Below the pieces are notes generated by a model. It searched no databases and was not told the DNA's origin. It saw only the letters and a program-made list of their open reading frames with translations. From DIGJ01 sp041821315 (lineage in GTDB: Bacteria > Bacillota > Clostridia > Lachnospirales > Lachnospiraceae): DNA of 64,000 nucleotides. Made by a program: the position numbers and the translations under genes. Location of the stretch: assembly GCA_041821315.1 (NCBI GenBank), contig JBGUEO010000018.1:1-64000 (forward strand), given 5' to 3'. Below are positions 17,206-28,700 of the stretch, in pieces. The first letter of the stretch is position 1; the number at the start of each line of letters is the position of its first letter.

Positions 17206-17433
17206 GTAACTAACCCCTTTCAAATCGATTACAATATATAAGACATAGATAAAACCACAACACGTAGTAATGATAACTACATATTGCGATTATTATAATA
17301 CAATATTTTGCCCATAATTGCAATCATTATTTTAAATCTTTGTAAATATTACATATTTGAGGGGCAAGGCTATTTTAATAGAAGATTAACTGTGCTAAAA
17401 TGGAACAAATTTATTTTGGAAGGAGATAGTACG

Positions 17434-17622
17434 ATGGAGATTGAAGTAGGAGATATTATTAAAATGAAAAAACAACATCCTTGCGGAAGTAAAGAATGGA
17501 AGGTATTACGTGTAGGAATGGATTTTCGCTTAGAATGTATGGGGTGTAATCATCAAATCATGATTGCCAGGAAATTGGTCGAAAAAAACATGAGAGGGAT
17601 TGATAAAAAACAGAAATTTTGA
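17434..17622 (+). CDS. DUF951 family small protein
   Basis: A 62-aa protein of the DUF951 family, common in Firmicutes. It shows the conserved VGDIIKMKKQHPCGSKEW start, the RVGMDFRLECMGC core and the basic HQIMIARK end. The cysteines (HPCGS, CMGC) suggest possible metal or nucleic-acid binding, but no function is established. ATG 17434 follows a strong AAGGAGAT site; the upstream in-frame extension to 17308 lacks a site and family similarity. It stands alone, divergent from trhA. Confidence 0.9.
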   Translation: MEIEVGDIIKMKKQHPCGSKEWKVLRVGMDFRLECMGCNHQIMIARKLVEKNMRGIDKKQKF

Positions 17623-17818
17623 CCTAAATAAAATTATTGCTCATCAAAAAAGTTTGTATATTATGCACAAAATAAATGTTAATTCCATGTAAAAAGCATG
17701 CAAAGAAGCCATGGAAAGGACACATGACACTATAAAACGAAAAAAAATTGTGATAATATGAAGGCTACTCGTATAGAAAAAGTTACCCAGCAAATTTTTT
17801 TAAGAAAAGAGGAAAAAG

Positions 17819-20800
17819 ATGAGTGTATTTATGAAAGAGAAAGGAAAACAGCGAGTAATTGCCGTTGTTATGGCAATTGCCATGGTAATTACAAGTTTGC
17901 AACTAGGTGTTACTGCGGGGACAGTAACGGCAGAAGCAGATGGGGTGATATATTCAGTAGCTACTATGGAAAAAGTTACTGAAAAATTACCTGACAACAC
18001 AACCAAGTACATATCTGGTACAAATGACTTGGGATCTGGAATTACGATTTCAAGAGAAGAGAGTATTAATTTTACTTCAAGTACTGGCGAGGGAAGTATA
18101 TACAATAATAATTGGAGAACAAGCGATAATGCTGAAGCTGAAAAGTATTTTCAGATTGAGTTTTCAACAAAAAATTATGAAAACTTAGAATTTACAGCAA
18201 AAATGAAAGCAAATTCTGGAACAGCAGCGAATGCATTTAAAATTCGATATAGTTCAGATGGTAAAACATGGAATGATTTAGAAAATGGAACAATAACAGG
18301 TGTGAACAAAACGTTAAAAACGATAGGAAATTTTTCCCTACCAGCAACATTAGCGGATGCCAAAAAAGTGTATATTCGTATACAGCAAACGGATATTGCA
18401 ACTAAAACGACTGGTAATACAAGAATTGCGTTGATATCAGTAACAGGCAATCCAGTAGAAGGATATACTCCACCTGCTGCATCGCCAGAGCCGTCTCCTG
18501 TGGCACCAGTAGCACCAGCAGCTACGACTGCAATTGACCCAATTACTGTAGATGACGTGGCAGCGGTTACTGGAGGAGCACTTACAATTTCTGAAGTGAA
18601 TGCAAAAACAATTAGCAGTGATGATACGCAGAATACAGTTACTGTAATTGGTCAGGTTGCAACGGTATATGGTTCTTCCGGGACACTTAATACCACGATA
18701 CTTCAAGATATTGAAGCAGATGGTGTAAATGGCAATCAGATTGAAGGATTGCAGATATATGGATTCGATGCAACAAGCACAGCTTATAATTATAAGGCAG
18801 GCGATGTTGTTGTTTTGACGGGAACTTTGAGTGAATATAAAGGAGTCAAACAAATTAAGGAGTTTGTAGCTTCTAGTATTCAATTATATGCAACAAGAGA
18901 GGCAATTCCAGCACAAGAAATTGTCTGGGCAAATGTAAATGAGAGTAGAGACTATTACCTTTCAGAATATGTAGTATTTAAAAATGCATCCGTAAAAACG
19001 GTAAGTTCAGTGGCAGTTAATGATGCGAGTGGTGCAGCAATTACGTTTACTTCTGCAGCTTCATTGCCTTCCAATGCAGCAGTGAATGATAATTTGGATG
19101 TATATGGAGTTGTTTCAAAAAGTGATACCACTTATAGTATAAGAACTGGTACGACAGAAAGTAGTTATATAGGACAGTTTACAGGAACGGCTCCATCACC
19201 AAGCCCATCTCCTTCTGCTACTCCATCACCAACACCAGATACGCTGTATGATCCAGTGGTTGATACGGATTTTATGGCAGGTGAACTTAATATTAAACAA
19301 GCATTAAGCACATACGTTAAAGGGACAGATGTTACGGTATTAGGTCAGGTAGCATATGTTTATGGAAACGTAGGTTCGCTTAAAACAACCGTTATACAGG
19401 ATGTAATTGATGGTGAAATCGTTGGCCTTGAGGTATATGGAACATATGACTGTCAAGTGGGTGATGTAATTCGTGTGACAGGTGCAATCACTGATTTTAA
19501 TGGTGTTATACAGATGCCACTAGGATCAATAGTAAGTGTTATTCGTGCAGAAAAAGTATTTGCACCTCAGACAGTTACCATTTTGGAACTAAACAGCAAT
19601 ATTACGGAGTATCAATCAGAATATGTTAAGATTAATAATGCTATTTTAGGGGCTACAAACGGAGATTATACTACTATTTCGGATGCGGCAGCAAATAGTA
19701 TTGCAATTTATAAATCTGCAATAATACCAAGCGATGTGTCAGTTGGTGATAAAGTTACTGTGCTTGCAGTTGCTACTGTGAATACCTATAATGGAGTAAC
19801 AAGTTCACAACTTCGAAACGGAACAACGGAGAGAAGTTTCATAGGGGATTGTGTAGTTGACTCGTCCATTACGCTTCCAATTGCAAACTGGTCAGGAACA
19901 AGTCAGGTAACAACAACGCCTGTATATGCAGATTTGAATGCAGAAAATGATCGGTTGGACAGCAGTGCCAATATTACAGTAAGCACAGGAGCAATTCCAG
20001 CGTATGATGTTAATGGAACCACACCCACTCATATAATGGGAACGAAAGGATTGACAAACGGTCAATATTATCAATTAGAATTTACGACGAATAAGTTTGG
20101 TAATGTAAATTTAGCGTTTGATATGAGAGGTTCTAACTCGGGAGCAAAATACTTTAATGTATTATACAGTGCAGATGGAATTAATTTTACAAAATCAGAT
20201 AAGATTTCTTATACGTATAGCGTGTATGATTATTCAACAAAGGAAACGACTAGAGTAGCAAAAGAGAATGTTGATACATTAGATGTAATTACAGCTCAGG
20301 TTTCTTATAAAGTTTCCTTACCAAAAGAAACTTACAATTCAAGTAAAGTATATATACGGATTCAAGTAACAGACGACAGTACTTCAATCAATGGAAATGC
20401 AATTGGTACAAGTGGAGTTAACCGATTTATGAATGTAGCCTTAACAGGTAGCCCAGTGGTAGCAGATACGATTACTGGATATACAGTGGTCGATCCAGTA
20501 GCTGGAACCGCAATGGGAGGACAAGAAATTTCGCTTACAAGTTCAACGGAAGGTGCTACGATTTACTATAGTATCAATGGGGCAGTAGATAGCGTATATG
20601 ATGCAAGTGCAAAACCAATCTTTACTACATTTCCTGCAACCATAGTTGCATATGCAACCAAGGCAGGAATTGAAGATAGCCTAAAAGTGAAGTACAATTA
20701 TACACAAGTACAAGTGGGTACTCCAAAGATTTCACCAAATGGGGGAGCAATTGTTGCTGGAACGCAAGTCAAGATTAGTACAGAAACAAAAGGAGCTTCC

Positions 20801-23800
20801 ATTCAGTATTCTTTGGATGACGGAGCAACTTGGCAGATGTATACACAAAAAATTAAGATGGATACATTTCCAGCTACGATTATGGCAAAAGCCACAAGGA
20901 GCGGATGCATTGATAGTGAAACAAAATCAGCAAGTTTTACGCAAAGAATAAGTTCTGAGTATAATGTATACTTTGGACAGGTTCATGCACATACGAATAT
21001 TTCGGATGGAGCAGGAACAATTGAAACTGCGTTTGATTATGCTAAAAATACAGCAGAACATATCGATTTCTTAGCGATAACCGATCATTCAAATATGATT
21101 GGTAACTTAAATGATACGGCAACAGATGGTATTAATGTAACCATTAAGGATGCAGCCAATAACGAAGAATGGGTAAAAGGACATAAAATAGCAGATGAAT
21201 ATACCGATGATTCGTTTGTAGGTATTTATGGATATGAAATGACATGGTCTGGTGGTGCACCAGGGCATATGAATACCTTTAATACCGATGGATTCTTAAG
21301 CCGTAATCAAGATGGATTTAAGAATGGTAGTGCAAGTTCACTTCCTAATTATTATACACAATTAAAAACAGTAACCGATTCAATTAGCCAGTTTAACCAT
21401 CCAGGAACCACATTTGGCGATTTCTATGACTTTGGTTATTATGATAGCGAAGTAGACCAATTAATCACACTGATTGAAGTTGGTAATGGTGAAGGTGCAA
21501 TCGGAAGCTCCGGCTACTTCCCATCGTATGAATATTATACACGTGCACTTGATAAAGGATGGCATGTAGCACCTACCAATAACCAGGATAACCATAAAGG
21601 AAAATGGGGAGATGCAAATACAGCCAGAACGGTTATTTTAGCAGATACTTTAACAAGAGATAGTATCTATGATGCACTTCGTAATATGCGTACGTATGCA
21701 ACAGAAGATAATGATTTAGAAATTCAATACACATTAAATAATTCAGTTATGGGAACCATCCTGGATGAAAAACCAGATGATGTTTCGATTGATGTTAAAT
21801 TGAAAGATCCTACCGACAGTAAGATCGGTAAGGTTGAAGTTATTGTAAATGGTGGTTTGTCTGTGGCAACTCAAGATGTAACGGCTAGTCAGGGGACGGT
21901 TGATTTTGAATTAGAACCAAGCTATTCTTACTATTATATTCGAGTAACGGAAGCAGATGGCGATATCGCAGTTACTGCACCCGTTTGGATTTCTGAAGTT
22001 GAATCCGTAGGTATTTCTAGGATTGATACAACCACTTCTTTAGCAGTAAAAGGGGAAGCGGTTGATATAACAACGACGTTATATAATAATGAACACAATG
22101 ACTTTAATGTAGATTCTATTGTGTATAGCGTTAATGATAAAGTGATTCATACGGTTGATTTGACAAAAGAAACGGCAATGTCAATCGTTAAATTTGGTAA
22201 AACCCCAAGTTACACATTCGACTATACGCACGATGGACTTGGAAGTACAAATATCAATGTGACGGTAACTGGTACAATAAATGGAGTACAGAAAGTCTAT
22301 AAGGATGTTCTAAAGCTTAATTATGTAGATCCAAGCATGATAACTAAAGTTATTATTGATGGAACTCATAACAATGATTATGTTACAGGGTATAAGGAAG
22401 GTAATGTTGGTAACTTTGCAGACATTGCAGCCACTGATAATGTACAGGTATCGATTGTAACGGATCAAATTACACAGGAGATGTTGGAGGATTGCTCGCT
22501 GCTCATTATATCAGCACCAGCTAAGGCGAAGGATGCTGATATAAGCAAAGACTATACAATTAGTCATTTTGAGGATGAGTTTATTACCATGGTGGCAAAT
22601 TATGCCAAGAATGGTGGTAACGTAATTCTTTGTGGATATGCAGATTATCGAGACTCTGCGGATTGTCAGTCTTCGACTGAAATCAACAAATTATTAAGTG
22701 CAATGGGTGCAACGACAAGACTTAATAGTGATGAGCTTTGTGATGATACAACGAGTGGTAAAGAAAAATATCGTCTATTCTTAACGAAATTCAATACAAA
22801 CTCAGCATATACTGGTGGAATTCTAGAGGGACAGGAGTATAGTGCATATAGTGGATGTGGCATACTATTAGATAAAAATGCAGTTTCAGATGGAACAGCA
22901 GAAGCACTTGTATATGGACATGAAACAACCTATGGACTGGACAGTAAAAAACTGGATAGTAACTATGTTGCATTAGCAACGGGTGAATCAATTTCATTGG
23001 CACATGAAACGATTGGAAACGATGGTGGAGATGTATTTATTGCGGGAACTGTATTTATTTCTGATTTTGAAGTGAAAGCAGATCTTGACAATGCATCACA
23101 GCTCGCTTATGCAAATAAGAACATTTTGTTGAATATCTTAAAAGTAAACAAAAAGAGAATAACAGCTACCGATATTAAAACGGTTAGACAAGGTGAAATG
23201 GGAGAACCATATGCAATTGAAGGTTATGTAACGGCTGGTACTGCTCAGGCAGGAAATATTTTCTTTGATACAATCTATGTACAAGATGATACAGCAGGTA
23301 TTACCATTTTTCCAATTGCAGATGCAGGAATTAAGGTTGGTCAAAAGATTCGTATTGAAGGATACATTGACTCTTATCAGGGAGACAAAGAACTTCAAGT
23401 AATTAATTATGAACTCTTAGATGGAACATCAAAGGTGTATGAGCCTTTGGATGTAACGACAAAGGGTGCAATGGATTATAGTAAGAATGGCGGTCGTCTT
23501 GTAAGAGTTACTGGAGCTATCACTAAGATTGAAATTGCAGCGGGAGATTTGAAATACATTCATGTAATGGATCAAAGTGGTGTGGAAGCAATTGTATTTA
23601 CAGATGGGTACATTCTTGACTCGACAGGATATACAGGCTTAATGAAGGATTTAACCGTAGGTGCTAAAGTGAGTGCGGTTGGACTTGTGTATACAAATCC
23701 AGATGGTGTTTGCTTGCGAGTTCGTAATCGAGCAGAAATCATTCCAGAAGTAATTAGTGGTGGAGGAGCAGTAATTACACCAACTCCACAACCAACCGTT

Positions 23801-24364
23801 CCATCGACTGTTGAAGCTATAAAAACGACGATTTCAACTAAATCAATTACAGTAACCGAGAAAAACAAAGCGTTCTATTTAAAAGATGGTACAAAAATTA
23901 CGAATGCAATTGTAAAAACAGATACTGGTAAAACTTATATTCTCGATAATACAGGGAAAAAGTATGTTTCTGCAATGGTAGAGACAAAAAGTGGTATTAA
24001 GTTCATCGTAGGTGAAACAGGCGTTGTTGTTACTGGCCAAATAGTAGAAACAAATGGTGAACGATTCTATACCACAAAGAGTAGTGGTAAAGTAGTTATG
24101 GATCAATTAATTAAGATTGACGGAAAGAAATACTATGCAACAAAAACGGGTGCACTTGCAACTGGAGATGTTGTTACAGTAAATGGAGATCTATACTATA
24201 CTACAAAGAAATCTGGAAAAGTTGTTACAAGTAAACTATTTAAATTGGATGGAAATAAATACATTGCAACGAAGAGTGGTAAATTGGCTACCTCTACATG
24301 GATTGAGGTAGAGGGAAAAGAATATTACTGCAATAAGAGTGGTGTTATTACAAAGACTAGATAG
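17819..24364 (+). CDS. Giant secreted multidomain PHP-type phosphoesterase with wall-binding repeats
   Basis: A 2181-aa exported protein with a signal peptide (about residues 9-40). Visible modules: an F5/8-like beta region; two OB-like, YhcR-type modules (about 240-357 and 470-575, TVIGQVATVYG / TVLGQVAYVYG) joined by Pro-Ser linkers; a second beta-sandwich (about 690-880); and two chitobiase-like repeats (about 884-1043). Then comes a PHP metal-dependent phosphoesterase domain (about 1047-1315, VHAHTNISDG and AITDHSN). A GATase-like region with ILCGY, a third OB module (about 1790-1875) and C-terminal KYYxTKxxGKVV repeats (about 2017-2180) complete it. The repeats resemble choline/glucan wall-binding modules. 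It is likely a surface enzyme acting on nucleotides or phosphoesters; the substrate is unknown. Confidence 0.85.
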   Translation: MSVFMKEKGKQRVIAVVMAIAMVITSLQLGVTAGTVTAEADGVIYSVATMEKVTEKLPDNTTKYISGTNDLGSGITISREESINFTSSTGEGSIYNNNWRTSDNAEAEKYFQIEFSTKNYENLEFTAKMKANSGTAANAFKIRYSSDGKTWNDLENGTITGVNKTLKTIGNFSLPATLADAKKVYIRIQQTDIATKTTGNTRIALISVTGNPVEGYTPPAASPEPSPVAPVAPAATTAIDPITVDDVAAVTGGALTISEVNAKTISSDDTQNTVTVIGQVATVYGSSGTLNTTILQDIEADGVNGNQIEGLQIYGFDATSTAYNYKAGDVVVLTGTLSEYKGVKQIKEFVASSIQLYATREAIPAQEIVWANVNESRDYYLSEYVVFKNASVKTVSSVAVNDASGAAITFTSAASLPSNAAVNDNLDVYGVVSKSDTTYSIRTGTTESSYIGQFTGTAPSPSPSPSATPSPTPDTLYDPVVDTDFMAGELNIKQALSTYVKGTDVTVLGQVAYVYGNVGSLKTTVIQDVIDGEIVGLEVYGTYDCQVGDVIRVTGAITDFNGVIQMPLGSIVSVIRAEKVFAPQTVTILELNSNITEYQSEYVKINNAILGATNGDYTTISDAAANSIAIYKSAIIPSDVSVGDKVTVLAVATVNTYNGVTSSQLRNGTTERSFIGDCVVDSSITLPIANWSGTSQVTTTPVYADLNAENDRLDSSANITVSTGAIPAYDVNGTTPTHIMGTKGLTNGQYYQLEFTTNKFGNVNLAFDMRGSNSGAKYFNVLYSADGINFTKSDKISYTYSVYDYSTKETTRVAKENVDTLDVITAQVSYKVSLPKETYNSSKVYIRIQVTDDSTSINGNAIGTSGVNRFMNVALTGSPVVADTITGYTVVDPVAGTAMGGQEISLTSSTEGATIYYSINGAVDSVYDASAKPIFTTFPATIVAYATKAGIEDSLKVKYNYTQVQVGTPKISPNGGAIVAGTQVKISTETKGASIQYSLDDGATWQMYTQKIKMDTFPATIMAKATRSGCIDSETKSASFTQRISSEYNVYFGQVHAHTNISDGAGTIETAFDYAKNTAEHIDFLAITDHSNMIGNLNDTATDGINVTIKDAANNEEWVKGHKIADEYTDDSFVGIYGYEMTWSGGAPGHMNTFNTDGFLSRNQDGFKNGSASSLPNYYTQLKTVTDSISQFNHPGTTFGDFYDFGYYDSEVDQLITLIEVGNGEGAIGSSGYFPSYEYYTRALDKGWHVAPTNNQDNHKGKWGDANTARTVILADTLTRDSIYDALRNMRTYATEDNDLEIQYTLNNSVMGTILDEKPDDVSIDVKLKDPTDSKIGKVEVIVNGGLSVATQDVTASQGTVDFELEPSYSYYYIRVTEADGDIAVTAPVWISEVESVGISRIDTTTSLAVKGEAVDITTTLYNNEHNDFNVDSIVYSVNDKVIHTVDLTKETAMSIVKFGKTPSYTFDYTHDGLGSTNINVTVTGTINGVQKVYKDVLKLNYVDPSMITKVIIDGTHNNDYVTGYKEGNVGNFADIAATDNVQVSIVTDQITQEMLEDCSLLIISAPAKAKDADISKDYTISHFEDEFITMVANYAKNGGNVILCGYADYRDSADCQSSTEINKLLSAMGATTRLNSDELCDDTTSGKEKYRLFLTKFNTNSAYTGGILEGQEYSAYSGCGILLDKNAVSDGTAEALVYGHETTYGLDSKKLDSNYVALATGESISLAHETIGNDGGDVFIAGTVFISDFEVKADLDNASQLAYANKNILLNILKVNKKRITATDIKTVRQGEMGEPYAIEGYVTAGTAQAGNIFFDTIYVQDDTAGITIFPIADAGIKVGQKIRIEGYIDSYQGDKELQVINYELLDGTSKVYEPLDVTTKGAMDYSKNGGRLVRVTGAITKIEIAAGDLKYIHVMDQSGVEAIVFTDGYILDSTGYTGLMKDLTVGAKVSAVGLVYTNPDGVCLRVRNRAEIIPEVISGGGAVITPTPQPTVPSTVEAIKTTISTKSITVTEKNKAFYLKDGTKITNAIVKTDTGKTYILDNTGKKYVSAMVETKSGIKFIVGETGVVVTGQIVETNGERFYTTKSSGKVVMDQLIKIDGKKYYATKTGALATGDVVTVNGDLYYTTKKSGKVVTSKLFKLDGNKYIATKSGKLATSTWIEVEGKEYYCNKSGVITKTR

Positions 24365-24401
24365 TACAGTTTCATTGTATAAAGAATGGATAAGCGAAAT
24401 T

Positions 24402-25571
24402 ATGAGTAAACAGACCAAAATTCGTCTTTTTGTTATAATGGCGGCAATTATTTTATTTTTTGTTTCCTATTGGTATATACAAACCTTTATGAATCAAAGA
24501 GAAATTACGGATGAAGATACAACTACCTATGCAAAAGCATATGTAACCGATCTCTTAGCAGACGATACACAAGCAGATTCAAATACAGAAGGAATGATAC
24601 GAGGATCACAGGAAATTAAGCTTAAAATTACAAGTGGATCAAAAAAGGGTGAAACGTTTACGATTACAAACTATATGAGCGCAATGTACAACATCAATTG
24701 TCAAAAAGGAACAAAGATAATTGTCCGTTTGGATAAGCGAAGTGATGGGAACGTTGATGTAGCGGTCTATAACTATAACCGAGAAGGCGTTTTGTTTGGA
24801 GAAATATTTATTTTTATGGCACTTCTTTGCATCATAGGAGGAAGAAAAGGATTGATGTCCTTGGTTAGTCTTTTGTATACCTTGCTAAATGTATTTTTCC
24901 TTTTGATTCCCGCACTTTACTTTGGTGCACCAGTTATTCCGACAACCATTGGTATTATTGTTATTACAAATTTAGTATGTTTTATCATGATTGATGGGAT
25001 TAATAAAAAGACGATATGTGCTGCACTTGGGACAACAACTGGAGTAGTTTTTGCTGGTATTTTTGCTTTTGCAATGGGAAAACTCGCACATATAACTGGA
25101 TTTCAAACGAATGAAGCGGAAGAATTGTTACTGGTTTGTACGGATTATGGATTGAAAATCACTCATTTGTTTACAGCTGGGATTTTGGTTTCAGCACTTG
25201 GTGCAGTAATGGATGTTTCGATGAGTATATCCTCTTCGGTAAATGAGCTCCATGCGGTAAATCCCGATATGCAGGTCAAGGATTTGTTTAAATCCGGAAT
25301 GAATATCGGGCGTGACGCAATGGGAACAATGTCAAACACCTTGATTCTTGCGTTTGTGGGTTCATCGCTTAACCTAATTATTATGATATATTCTTATCAT
25401 GTGCCGCTTACACAGTTATGGGCAACCGATTTGGTAGCGAGAGAAATTATTCAAGGAATATCAGGTAGTATTGGCATTGTAATGACAGTTCCATTTGTAG
25501 CATTTTTCGGTTCAGTTATTATGAAAGAGAAAAGAGAAATAGAGATACCAAAAGAAAAGACGAGTAAATAG
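24402..25571 (+). CDS. YibE/F family membrane protein
   Basis: A 389-aa polytopic membrane protein of the YibE/F family, conserved in Firmicutes and functionally uncharacterised. An N-terminal helix (about residues 6-27) precedes an extracytoplasmic beta-rich domain containing GSKKGETFTITNYMSA. About seven helices follow, with the family motif AVMDVSMSISSSVNEL and the conserved GMNIGRDAMGTMSNTLILAF stretch. ATG 24402 (MSKQTKIRL) fits family starts, although the ribosome site is weak; it starts 38 bp after the PHP protein gene. It is sandwiched between two giant surface phosphoesterases, so a role in their export or in transport of their products is possible but inferred. Confidence 0.88.
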   Translation: MSKQTKIRLFVIMAAIILFFVSYWYIQTFMNQREITDEDTTTYAKAYVTDLLADDTQADSNTEGMIRGSQEIKLKITSGSKKGETFTITNYMSAMYNINCQKGTKIIVRLDKRSDGNVDVAVYNYNREGVLFGEIFIFMALLCIIGGRKGLMSLVSLLYTLLNVFFLLIPALYFGAPVIPTTIGIIVITNLVCFIMIDGINKKTICAALGTTTGVVFAGIFAFAMGKLAHITGFQTNEAEELLLVCTDYGLKITHLFTAGILVSALGAVMDVSMSISSSVNELHAVNPDMQVKDLFKSGMNIGRDAMGTMSNTLILAFVGSSLNLIIMIYSYHVPLTQLWATDLVAREIIQGISGSIGIVMTVPFVAFFGSVIMKEKREIEIPKEKTSK

Positions 25572-25713
25572 CAGTTACAAATTAAATATAAAAGAAACAG
25601 CGTTTATAAGGAATAAAATGGACGTATGACCTTTGATTTTGTGTAAAATGAGGCTACACTTACTATGTGAATATATGTCATTGGTTGACGTATAATTGAA
25701 AGGAGAGAGGGTT

Positions 25714-28700
25714 ATGAATGTATTTAAAAAGATGAAACGAAGTATGGCGATAACGTGTGCCATAGCAATGACGGTTACTTCGATTCAAGTAACACCAATC
25801 GTTTCAAAGGCAGCAGAGGGAGACAATACGAAATTTGTAGTGTTATCTACAACTGACATGCATGGAAAATGTTGGGGAACAAATGTATTAAATGATACGG
25901 CTACAAGCAATACGATGTTAAATGTATCAACGGCGGTTCAATCGATACGTGATCAGTATAATACGAGTAATCAAGATAATGTTATATTGATTGACAATGG
26001 GGATACGTTTCAGGGAACGCCAGTATCTTCTTATAGTATTACATCAGCGGGAACTGATTTTACTGGAGAAACACCAATGGCAATTGCAATGAAATATTTG
26101 GATTATGATGCATTTGTGTTAGGAAACCATGAATTTAACTATCCATGGGATACCATGCAGAAAGTATATAGTTATATAAAAGATTCCACAATTGATGTAG
26201 ATGCAGATAATGAGGCAGATGCAGGTGTGCCAGTATTGGCAGCAAATCTTGTCTATAAAGAAACAAAAGATGGACATACTGCAAATGAAAATGCCTTTGG
26301 AACCTGGATATCAAAGGATATCACGGTGGGAGACAAGACACTTACTGTTGGAATTTTAGGACTTGAAAATACAGACTGTACGCGATGGGATGTGGTAGAT
26401 AATTATCCAAATGTAAATTTTGCACATCTTGAAAACACATCCTACGATATGGTCTATGAAGCACAAAAGTATGTGAATGAAATGAAAACTGCGGGTTGTG
26501 ATTTTGTTGTTGTATCTTATCATTCAGGACTGGGAAGTGACTCTACCGATTTGACATTTGGAACAAATACGGAGAATCAAGCACTTCGAGTAATCAAAAA
26601 TACAACAGGAATAGACATGATGATTACAGGGCATGATCATTCAGACAGCTATACCAATCAAAAATATGAAAATAAAAATGGAGAAAATGTAGTTGTTGTA
26701 AACGGTGGAGGGACTGATTTAACAAAAACCGAAATCACGGCTACGGAGCAGTCAGACGGAAGTATTTCTTATTCTGTGGCAGATGAAACGGGTAATGTTG
26801 ATGTTACAGCCTATGGCCAAGATGAAACACTAAAGGGATTGATTAATAATTATGCAGAGCAAGCATCTGCTTATGTAAATCAAACGTGTGGTACAATTGC
26901 GGACGCTTCATGGGATACAAATAGTAATTATTATCTAGAGCAAACGGATACGATGGATCTAATTAACCGTGCACAAATCACAGAAGGAGAAGCATACTTA
27001 AAGCAAAAGTACGCATCAGGAGAAGCACTTTCTGTATTACAAGCAAAATATGGTGATACGTATTCCTTAGATGTCGATATGTCTGCATCTTCGGTTGTTG
27101 TTTCCAAAAATTATACGGTAAAAGCAGGTCCTTTGACCATGAAAACTATCTATGAATTTTATAAATATGACAACAGCCTTTACATATTGCCGGTAACGGG
27201 TGCGCAAATTAAAGAATTCTTAGAATATGTTGCAGAAAATCGAATCGGATATACCATTAAAAATGGTGCAATAACTTATAAAACAATTAATGACTATTTT
27301 ACCTGTCCTGTATTTTATGGGTTGGATTTTACCTATGATATGTCAAAAGAGGCAGGAAATCGAGTAACAATTCTTGGATTTAAGAGCGGGAAACCATTTG
27401 AATTAGACCGTACATATAACTTTGCAATTAACAATTATCATTTAAGCAATGGCCCATTTGCAAAGTATACACCGGCCGATACGATTTGGTCACAAACCAA
27501 TGATTTGGGTGGTGGAGTTGTTCAAGACTTAATCAAAGATTATGTAGCATCGGCTAGTCCAGCGGGCATCTCACCAGATCCATCGAACTGGTCAGTTACC
27601 TATTCTGCAGAGATTCCAGTGGAAGAGGTAAAAGAAAAAGAGCCTCTTGAAATTTATGATCCAATTCCTACGACAACATTTGCTGATACCTATGCAACAG
27701 CTGTTAATATTCAAGCAGCAGCAGCGAAAACCTCGGGTAAGGGAGTTGTAATTGGACAGATTGTAAAAACATATAATACGAAGTATCATATTATGGAAGA
27801 CCTTATTGATGGTCAGATCTATGGATATTTAATATATGATTCAAAGAATACATATACAGATGGTGATGTTGTAGCAGTAAGCGGAGACTTTACTTCTTAT
27901 GGCGGAATACCCGAAATGGGAAATGTTACGGATGTTAAAGTAATTCAATCCTTGGGGACTGATTTTATGATTGCACCACAGGTGGTAACGGTTGATAAGC
28001 TTGGGGATGATTATATTAATGAAACGATTGTCGTTCAGGATGTTGCTGCAAGTAATTCAACAATTACAGATGCAACAGGGAGTGTTAGCTTTTACAGTGG
28101 AGCCTCTCTGCCAACGGATGTAACAAGCGGAACGACAAAAATTGATGCCTATGCAGTATGTTCTTCTTATAGCGGAACATTGCAGCTTCGAAATGCAAGT
28201 TCAGCGGATTATGTCATCCATAATGGAACACCAGATCCGATAGCAGATACCTTGTTTAGTACAGGAATTGGAACAATAAGTGATGCGGTTGCAGCCACAA
28301 AAGGAGATGCAGTAACAGCACTAGGACAGGTAGTATACAAATATTGCAGCTTAGCAGGAGCAGACGGCGATAAGTCAAGTATCATATTGCAAGATGTTAT
28401 TTCTGGAAAGGTAGTAGGAATCCAAGTATATGACACGAAAAATTTTGCAGATTACTATATAGGAGATGTTGTGAAAGTTTCCGGAACTCGATCTGATAAT
28501 GGTGGTGTGCCACAGATTACGGCATCATCGGTTGAACGAGTAAAAACTACGGTTTCATTCCAACCTCAAATGGTAACAGTGAATCAACTAGGGGAAAACT
28601 ATCTGTCAGAATATATCATGATAAAGACTGCCACAGTTGGAACAAATGTGGCAAATGGAAGTACCCCAGTTACAGATACAACGGGTAGTGTTAATATTTA

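Noticed and set aside
17758..17982. 74-aa ORF overlapping the start of the PHP protein gene
   Set aside because: Out of frame with the clear signal-peptide gene, Cys-rich shadow-type composition, no ribosome site.
18437..18883. 148-aa minus-strand ORF opposite the PHP protein gene
   Set aside because: Cys/Ser/Asn-rich antisense shadow of a low-complexity coding region; no ribosome site or family resemblance.
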